From the NCBI GenBank assembly GCA_028694715.1, contig JAQVKJ010000064.1, forward strand, positions 1 through 7,123: a DNA stretch of 7,123 bases, written 5' to 3'. This DNA comes from Weeksellaceae bacterium (GTDB lineage: Bacteria; Bacteroidota; Bacteroidia; Flavobacteriales; Weeksellaceae). This document shows positions 1 to 2,938 of this stretch, piece by piece (position 1 is the first letter of the stretch; every line of letters begins with the position of its first letter). Made by a program: the position numbers and the translations under genes. The notes below the pieces were generated by a model that did no database searches, was not told the DNA's origin, and saw nothing but the letters and a program-made list of their open reading frames with translations.

Positions 1-2
1 GC

Positions 3-641
3 AAACCCGAACGAAAACAACTCGATGACAATGTCAGTCTGCAAACTGTGCTCGACAATTATATCGCAGCCATTGGGGGTGAAAACACAAAATCAGTAAA
101 AACATTGATTTCAATCTACGAAGCCGAAGTACAAGGAATGAATCTAACGCTGAAAACCATCAATACCACCGATGGAAAATACGCAGTGACAGTGAGCGGA
201 ATGGGAATGGAATTCCAGAAATCTGTGTTTGACGGAGAAAAAGGATACAACGCACAACAAGGCGTGAAAAAAGAACTCACCGAAGAGGAAATTGCAGACA
301 TGAAATTCAATGCAATGCCCTTCCCGGAACTCTCGCTCGGCAATAAACCCGGAGTGACTCTCAAAGGCATAGAAAACTTCAACGGAAAAGAAGCTTTCGT
401 GGTTCAGGACGGAAATACCTCACATTATTATGATGTGAAAACCGCTTTGAAACTGGGCACTGCAACAAAAATTGAAGCACAGGGACAACAGTTTCTTCAG
501 ACCATCAGCTATGACGAATACCAAGATTTTGAAGGCGTCAAAATTCCGGCTTCTTTTACCATGAATGCCGGTATGGACATGAACTTTAAACTGACGGATG
601 AGAAAATTAATGAAGCGGTATCGAACAGTGATTTTCAGTAA
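3..641 (+). CDS. C-terminal part of a probable M16 (insulinase-like) secreted peptidase
   Basis: The reading frame is open from the window edge (frame of position 3) to TAA at 639-641, so the gene starts outside the window; the GTG at 48 lies mid-frame and is not taken as the start. About 212 residues are visible. They look like the non-catalytic C-terminal domain found after the protease domains of flavobacterial M16 peptidases: a linker with KPE, then YIAAIGG, an FDGEKGYNAQQG segment, FPEL, GIENFNGKEAFVV, a YYDVKTALKLG strand, and GVKIP before a terminal SNSDFQ. The alternating beta-strand pattern resembles LolA-like lipoprotein-sorting folds. The HxxEH zinc site is not in the window, so peptidase membership is inferred from resemblance only. 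The alternative is a free-standing LolA-like periplasmic protein. A strong terminator follows the stop. Confidence 0.6.
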   Translation, partial: KPERKQLDDNVSLQTVLDNYIAAIGGENTKSVKTLISIYEAEVQGMNLTLKTINTTDGKYAVTVSGMGMEFQKSVFDGEKGYNAQQGVKKELTEEEIADMKFNAMPFPELSLGNKPGVTLKGIENFNGKEAFVVQDGNTSHYYDVKTALKLGTATKIEAQGQQFLQTISYDEYQDFEGVKIPASFTMNAGMDMNFKLTDEKINEAVSNSDFQ

Positions 642-666
642 ATCATCTTAAAATACATTATACTTG

Positions 667-695
667 AGCGGACCGAAATTCGGTTCGCTTTTTTT
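667..695 (+). terminator. Rho-independent terminator of the M16-like gene
   Basis: AGCGGACCG at 667-675 pairs with CGGTTCGCT at 681-689, 9 bp including one G-U, around a 5-nt loop. A T run to 695 follows. It begins 25 nt after the stop codon. Confidence 0.9.
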
Positions 696-720
696 ATTTT
701 ATTCTAAATAAACCTCTGCA

Positions 721-753
721 TTTGTATTTTATCGGTACAATTCCGCATATTTG
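721..753 (+). promoter_or_regulatory. Bacteroidota-type promoter for the 42-codon ORF
   Basis: TTTG at 721-724 serves as the -33 box. CATATTTG at 746-753 matches TAnnTTTG at 7 of 8 positions, with a 21-nt gap. Transcription should begin about 4-6 nt downstream, which leaves only a few nucleotides before the ATG at 762, so the message would be nearly leaderless. Confidence 0.55.
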
Positions 754-761
754 TAGCCGAA

Positions 762-890
762 ATGATTCAAACCATTCAAAATAACAAACCGGTAGCATTG
801 ATAAATCATTGCAATTATCGCACGGATTCAAAAGGATTTTGGGCGAAATACGGAGCTTATGTATTCATTTTTATGAAAAAACCGAAGTAA
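762..890 (+). CDS. Small hypothetical protein, 42 aa
   Basis: I do not recognise this protein. The ORF runs from ATG at 762 to TAA at 888-890 and encodes 42 residues. It starts MIQTIQNNKP, has a middle part with one Cys (INHCNYRTDSKGFW), and ends in a short aromatic/hydrophobic stretch followed by a basic tail (AYVFIFMKKPK). It is too short and too weakly hydrophobic to call a membrane protein with confidence. The case for a real gene is its setting: a well-placed promoter immediately upstream (721-753), isolation between two terminators, and its own terminator 26 nt after the stop. It contains four Asn, one His, two Tyr, two Phe and one Asp, so like the second short ORF it could instead be a leader peptide. 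No obvious downstream gene before the next promoter supports that. Confidence 0.5.
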   Translation: MIQTIQNNKPVALINHCNYRTDSKGFWAKYGAYVFIFMKKPK

Positions 891-916
891 ATACACAAAT
901 TATAAATTGAATTCAG

Positions 917-949
917 AAGCGTCCGTTTGAAAAAATGGACGCTTTTTTT
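917..949 (+). terminator. Rho-independent terminator after the 42-codon ORF
   Basis: AAGCGTCC at 917-924 pairs perfectly with GGACGCTT at 937-944, with a 12-nt loop, followed by a T run to 949. Confidence 0.9.
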
Positions 950-1107
950 ATTTAAATCAAAAAATTATGGGAAATTTTTTAAAAATTTTTAGAAACATAT
1001 AAAAAACAGGCGTGAAAGAAAAGCAAGTGAGAGACAGACAGTTGCAAAAAACACGAATATCCGACCAGTGCGGACAGGAATTTTATTGCCTAAAATCATC
1101 GTAATTT

Positions 1108-1133
1108 ATTGATTATCAATTATTTAAATCAAT
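1108..1133 (+). promoter_or_regulatory. Possible operator: ATTGAT/ATCAAT repeats upstream of the tRNA-unit promoter
   Basis: ATTGAT (1108-1113) and ATCAAT (1115-1120) form a perfect inverted repeat with a 1-nt spacer. A further ATCAAT copy lies at 1128-1133. The cluster ends 7 nt before the -33 box at 1141. It could bind a regulator or act as an AT-rich UP-like element, but short repeats are common in AT-rich DNA. Confidence 0.25.
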
Positions 1134-1140
1134 ATTTTGT

Positions 1141-1171
1141 TTGGTTAATTCAAAAAACTGTTTTTACTTTG
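1141..1171 (+). promoter_or_regulatory. Promoter for the short Asn-rich ORF and probably the tRNA array
   Basis: TTG at 1141-1143 and TTACTTTG at 1164-1171 are separated by 20 nt and fit the Bacteroidota -33/-7 pattern (one mismatch to TAnnTTTG). Transcription should start near 1175-1178. I see no better promoter between here and the first tRNA. A GAATTTTG box at 1404-1411 would start transcription inside the Asn tRNA. Confidence 0.6.
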
Positions 1172-1213
1172 CAGCGCAATTCTGAAATCAAAGGATAAAA
1201 AATTAAAAAGAAA

Positions 1214-1321
1214 ATGAAACCAGCAATACAAACAAATCATCAGCCCAATCCGAAAAATGTTTTTGGTCTGGATTATAATGGAGCGAATCCATTGAATAGG
1301 GAGAAAATCGCGTTCAGGTGA
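1214..1321 (+). CDS. Asn-rich 35-aa ORF, candidate leader peptide of the tRNA array
   Basis: I do not recognise this protein. ATG at 1214 is preceded by an A-rich leader (AAATTAAAAAGAAA), typical of Bacteroidota start sites, and TGA lies at 1319-1321. Six of 35 residues are Asn (positions 8, 12, 15, 22, 25 and 28). The peptide also has Phe twice and His, Asp, Tyr and Glu once each, so every amino acid served by the downstream tRNA array occurs in it. The ORF sits about 37 nt after the expected start of transcription and 28 nt before a strong terminator that separates it from the array. That is the layout of a ribosome-controlled attenuator. It could instead be an independent small gene with its own terminator. 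Gene status is supported by promoter, spacing and translation signals, not by similarity. Confidence 0.5.
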   Translation: MKPAIQTNHQPNPKNVFGLDYNGANPLNREKIAFR

Positions 1322-1380
1322 AATCAACATATTTCATCAGTATTCATCGAGCGTCTCCCAAAAAGAGGCGCTTTTTTTTT
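1299..1380 (+). promoter_or_regulatory. Possible attenuator: antiterminator competing with a terminator
   Basis: GGGAGA at 1299-1304, inside the short ORF at codons 29-31, is exactly complementary to TCTCCC at 1354-1359, which contains most of the 5' arm of the downstream terminator. CGC at 1309-1311 can extend the pairing to GCG at 1351-1353 across a small bulge. This structure and the terminator exclude each other. A second perfect inverted repeat, TGAAAT/ATTTCA at 1319-1336, starts at the stop codon. Ribosome position on the Asn codons (1277-1297) could decide which forms. The pairing was found by eye and no folding energies were computed. Confidence 0.35.
1350..1380 (+). terminator. Strong intrinsic terminator between the short ORF and the tRNA array
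   Basis: AGCGTCTC at 1350-1357 pairs with GAGGCGCT at 1365-1372, 8 bp with one G-U, around a 7-nt loop. Nine T residues follow (1372-1380). The first tRNA begins 30 nt later, so expression of the array needs read-through or an overlooked promoter. Confidence 0.85.
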
Positions 1381-1410
1381 GGCCTTCTTTCATTGACGCA
1401 TAGGAATTTT

Positions 1411-1483
1411 GATACCGTAGCTCAGTTGGCAGAGCAGGAAGCTGTTAACTTTCAGGTCAGGGGTTCGAGTCCCTTCGGTATCG
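1411..1483 (+). tRNA. tRNA-Asn (GTT)
   Basis: A 73-nt cloverleaf. The acceptor GATACCG/CGGTATC is fully paired, as is the D-stem GCTC/GAGC. The anticodon stem GGAAG/CTTTC has one G-U, and the anticodon GTT is at 1444-1446 in loop CTGTTAA. The T-arm is AGGGG/CCCTT with loop TTCGAGT. The discriminator is G73, as expected for Asn. It is followed by CA rather than CCA. It is the most canonical member of the array and the one next to the Asn-rich short ORF. Confidence 0.9.
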
Positions 1484-1488
1484 CAACT

Positions 1489-1559
1489 GCTCCCTTGGCC
1501 AAGTGGTTAAGACGGCTGGCTTTCCATCAGCAGACGGGATTCGATTCCCTTGAGGAGTA
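1489..1559 (+). tRNA. Degenerate tRNA-Glu-like gene (TTC)
   Basis: The anticodon stem GCTGG/TCAGC (1515-1519/1527-1531) holds loop CTTTCCA, placing TTC at 1522-1524 after T33, but position 37 is C rather than a purine. The acceptor GCTCCCT/GAGGAGT has a C-A mismatch and two G-U pairs. The D-stem GCC/GAC has a C-A mismatch. The T-arm has A53 opposite C61, or else a 6-nt loop with a 4-bp stem. The 3' end reads A73 then CA. It sits in line with intact tRNAs, so it is either a decaying gene or a structurally relaxed tRNA. Isotype by anticodon only. Confidence 0.55.
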
Positions 1560-1566
1560 CAAAATC

Positions 1567-1649
1567 GGAAATGTTGAGCAAACGGCCGGCTCGCCTGACT
1601 GTAAATCAGGTCTTTTTTAAGCGTGAAGGTTCGAATCCTTCCATTTCCA
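1567..1649 (+). tRNA. tRNA-Tyr (GTA), class II, CCA encoded
   Basis: The acceptor GGAAATG/CATTTCC, D-stem GAGC/GCTC, anticodon stem CCTGA/TCAGG and T-stem GAAGG/CCTTC are all perfectly paired. The anticodon GTA is at 1601-1603 in loop CTGTAAA. A long variable arm forms CTT/AAG with loop TTTT, as expected for bacterial Tyr. The discriminator is A73, and CCA is encoded at 1650-1652. The next tRNA starts two bases after the CCA. Probably functional. Confidence 0.95.
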
Positions 1650-1653
1650 CCAA

Positions 1654-1724
1654 GGTTCATTGAGGTAAAGGCAACCTTCCCGACTGTCTCTCGGGTAATG
1701 CGGGTTCGAGTCCCGCATGAACCG
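1654..1724 (+). tRNA. tRNA-Asp (GTC)
   Basis: All four stems pair fully: acceptor GGTTCAT/ATGAACC, D-stem AGGT/ACCT, anticodon stem CCCGA/TCGGG, T-stem GCGGG/CCCGC. The anticodon GTC is at 1686-1688. The loop is CTGTCTC, so position 37 is T where Asp tRNAs normally carry A. The discriminator is G73, standard for Asp, followed by CA. The variable loop is only 4 nt and the D-loop 7 nt, giving a compact 71-nt tRNA. Confidence 0.85.
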
Positions 1725-1731
1725 CAAATTT

Positions 1732-1793
1732 TGACAATTTAAACACACGAGACTTTGAATCAGTTTGTACGGGTTCGAATTCTGTGTGGTCAA
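1732..1793 (+). tRNA. D-armless tRNA-Phe-like gene (GAA), 62 nt
   Basis: The acceptor TGACAAT/GTGGTCA pairs at six of seven positions (one A-G mismatch, one G-U). The anticodon stem AGACT/AGTTT (1750-1754/1762-1766) holds loop TTGAATC with GAA at 1757-1759 and T at position 37. The T-arm ACGGG/TCTGT with loop TTCGAAT pairs using two G-U. Between acceptor and anticodon stem there are only 11 nt (1739-1749) with no D-stem and no GG, and the variable region is 2 nt. Discriminator A73 then CA. It resembles truncated organellar tRNAs. It is either a real minimal tRNA or a deletion remnant of the Phe gene. Confidence 0.5.
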
Positions 1794-1798
1794 CAAAC

Positions 1799-1870
1799 GG
1801 TGGTGTTGGTTTATGAGGTAAAACGCCTTTGTGTGAAAAAGGAAAACAGGGTTCGAGTCCCGACACCACC
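1799..1870 (+). tRNA. tRNA-His (GTG) with encoded G-1 and CCA
   Basis: The extended acceptor GGTGGTGT (1799-1806) pairs with ACACCACC (1863-1870), giving the G-1:C73 pair that marks His tRNAs. CCA is encoded at 1871-1873. The D-stem is GTTT/AAAC, and the anticodon stem CCTTT/AAAGG is perfect, with GTG at 1833-1835. The T-arm is one base short on its 3' side: only GGG/CCC pairs firmly, and C1847 can reach G1862 only with A1848 bulged. The identity element is kept while the T-arm is not. Confidence 0.85.
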
Positions 1871-1875
1871 CCAAA

Positions 1876-1948
1876 GGAACAGTAGCAAAGAGGGTCATTG
1901 CACCGGACTGAAAATCCGGAGATACAGGTTCGAGTCCGGTCTGTTCCG
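1876..1948 (+). tRNA. tRNA-Phe (GAA)
   Basis: The acceptor GGAACAG/CTGTTCC, D-stem GCAA/TTGC and anticodon stem CCGGA/TCCGG are perfect. The anticodon GAA is at 1910-1912 in loop CTGAAAA, with the normal A37. The T-stem ACAGG/CCGGT has one A-G mismatch. The discriminator is G73, whereas bacterial Phe tRNAs usually have A73. It is followed by CA. It is the last tRNA; the RNase H-like gene follows. Confidence 0.88.
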
Positions 1949-1983
1949 CAAATAAAAATTAAAACAATAAAAAATTTTAAGCG

Positions 1984-2469
1984 ATGAGAACAAAAACTGA
2001 ATGTTGGAGAAATTTGAGCGGAATGATTTTTAGCGTTCCGCTGACCGAACTGCTCGAAACTGCTCTCATCCGTGAGCTTGGAAAGGGTTTCGAACTGAAA
2101 GTCTGTGTGGGATCCGACTCCCAAGTGTACGGTGATGAAGTGCATTATGCCACTGCGGTGATGGTCATCAGAAAAGGGAAAGGTGCGTTTGCCTTCATTC
2201 GTAAGGAAAGAAGAAAAGAGCAACCCGGCATCAAAGAAAGAATGCTCAACGAGGTAAGTCTTTCTGTGGAAGCAGCTTATGACATCAGAGGGATCCTTGA
2301 CCATTACAATATTGAAATGGAAGTCCACGCCGACATCAACACAGAAACGGATTTTAAATCCAATGTTGCGCTGAAAGATGCCATGGGCTACATACTCGGA
2401 ATGGGATATACCTTCAAAGCCAAACCCTATGCCTTTGCAAGCTCTTCTTGTGCGGACATAGCCGTGTGA
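1984..2469 (+). CDS. YkuK/DUF458 family RNase H-like protein
   Basis: A 161-aa protein resembling the YkuK family (DUF458), predicted to have an RNase H-like fold; the biochemical activity of the family is not established to my knowledge. Residues 41-47 (CVGSDSQ) form the first strand with the candidate metal-binding Asp45. Residues 85-99 hold a helix with Glu90 and Glu96. VHADIN at 114-119 gives Asp117, and the C-terminal KPYAFASSSCADIAV has Ser153-155 and Asp158. There is no signal peptide or membrane segment, so it is cytoplasmic. ATG 1984 was chosen for its A-rich leader; Met14 (ATG at 2023) is an alternative. It lies directly behind the tRNA array without its own promoter, so a role in tRNA or RNA metabolism is an attractive inference from position only. 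Confidence 0.8.
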   Translation: MRTKTECWRNLSGMIFSVPLTELLETALIRELGKGFELKVCVGSDSQVYGDEVHYATAVMVIRKGKGAFAFIRKERRKEQPGIKERMLNEVSLSVEAAYDIRGILDHYNIEMEVHADINTETDFKSNVALKDAMGYILGMGYTFKAKPYAFASSSCADIAV

Positions 2470-2471
2470 CA

Positions 2472-2495
2472 GGGCCGTTTCGGCGGCCCATTTTT
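2472..2495 (+). terminator. Rho-independent terminator of the tRNA/ykuK unit
   Basis: GGGCCG at 2472-2477 pairs with CGGCCC at 2484-2489 around loop TTTCGG, followed by A and five T residues. It starts 2 nt after the stop codon. Confidence 0.85.
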
Positions 2496-2498
2496 GAG

Positions 2499-2506
2499 AA
2501 ATTTTG
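2499..2506 (+). promoter_or_regulatory. Possible -7 box for the HIRAN gene
   Basis: AAATTTTG matches TAnnTTTG at 7 of 8 positions and lies 15 nt before the ATG, directly after a terminator. No convincing TTG is seen at the -33 distance. Confidence 0.3.
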
Positions 2507-2521
2507 TAACCATTAAATTGA

Positions 2522-2875
2522 ATGAATATGAAAACAGAACACTTGGCCCACTTTTTCATTGCCGGTTTTACATACTATGACGGAGCGCTGGTATTTAGAA
2601 AATTAAAAATCGGTAAAAAACTGAGGCTTGAACTCGAAGAAGACAATAAATATGACCACAGGGCCGTGGCGGTTTATTACAAAAAACACAAAATCGGATT
2701 TATCCCCAGAACAGAGAACCGGATTTTCTACAAATTATTGAAAATCGGTTTGGGCGAAAACATTCGCATGACGGTTCAAAGCACCGACCGGAGACAACAC
2801 CCTGAAAGTCAGGTTCAGATTGTAGCACATTTGATCAATAAAAATGAGCAGGATGGAAAAGCTCCGGATGACTGA
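2522..2875 (+). CDS. Stand-alone HIRAN-domain protein
   Basis: A 117-aa cytoplasmic protein made up almost entirely of a HIRAN domain. IAGFTYYDG at residues 13-21 is the first strand, and NKYDHRAVAVYYKKHKIG at 42-59 followed by FIPRTEN is the diagnostic core. The final ten residues are charged and probably disordered. In eukaryotic HLTF and some bacterial proteins HIRAN domains bind single-stranded DNA ends; single-domain bacterial versions are poorly characterised, so DNA binding here is inferred. The start may be ATG 2522 or ATG 2528 (Met3). It is flanked by terminators on both sides (2472 and 2889), so it is probably transcribed apart from the tRNA unit or by read-through. Confidence 0.82.
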   Translation: MNMKTEHLAHFFIAGFTYYDGALVFRKLKIGKKLRLELEEDNKYDHRAVAVYYKKHKIGFIPRTENRIFYKLLKIGLGENIRMTVQSTDRRQHPESQVQIVAHLINKNEQDGKAPDD

Positions 2876-2888
2876 CATTTTTATAAGC

Positions 2889-2918
2889 ATCCCGGATTCA
2901 ATTGAATTCGGGATTTTT
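2889..2918 (+). terminator. Rho-independent terminator of the HIRAN gene
   Basis: ATCCCGGATTC at 2889-2899 pairs with GAATTCGGGAT at 2904-2914, 11 bp with one G-U, loop AATT, then T residues to 2918. The minus-strand side lacks a clean T run, so it serves mainly the plus strand. Confidence 0.9.
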
Positions 2919-2938
2919 CTGTTATTATCTTTTGATTT

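Larger units (their letters stand above)
1141..2495 (+). other. Proposed transcription unit: short ORF, seven-tRNA array, ykuK-like gene
   Basis: All parts face the same way and are closely spaced. The tRNAs are separated by only a few nucleotides, and the RNase H-like gene begins 33 nt after the CA of the last tRNA with no TAnnTTTG box between. The unit would start at the promoter at 1141-1171, pass the internal terminator at 1350-1380 and stop at the terminator at 2472-2495. Co-transcription is inferred from layout and is not shown directly. Confidence 0.5.

Noticed and set aside
1012..1104. A 30-codon frame starting with GTG
   Set aside because: It has no promoter, no leader signal and no recognisable content, and its start codon is weak.
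1379..1411. Promoter directly in front of the first tRNA (TTG 1379, GAATTTTG 1404)
   Set aside because: The -7 box overlaps the first base of the tRNA, so transcription would start inside it; the -33 TTG is part of the terminator T run.
1318..1620. A 100-codon plus-strand frame through the terminator and the first tRNAs
   Set aside because: It translates a terminator stem and three structured tRNAs and has no start signal.
1411..1950. CRISPR or other direct-repeat array suggested by the recurring GGTTCGA motif
   Set aside because: The repeated motif is the conserved T-loop of successive tRNAs, with no constant repeat length.
1411..1950. tRNA array as an integration site of a mobile element
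   Set aside because: No integrase, no duplicated tRNA 3' end with flanking repeats, and no other mobile gene is visible in the window.
1657..2559. A 300-codon open frame on the minus strand across the tRNA array and the YkuK gene
   Set aside because: It is antisense to tRNAs and a well-supported gene. Its DSNP and GLEP repeats come from the reversed T-arm sequence GGTTCGAATCC, a known source of false proteins.
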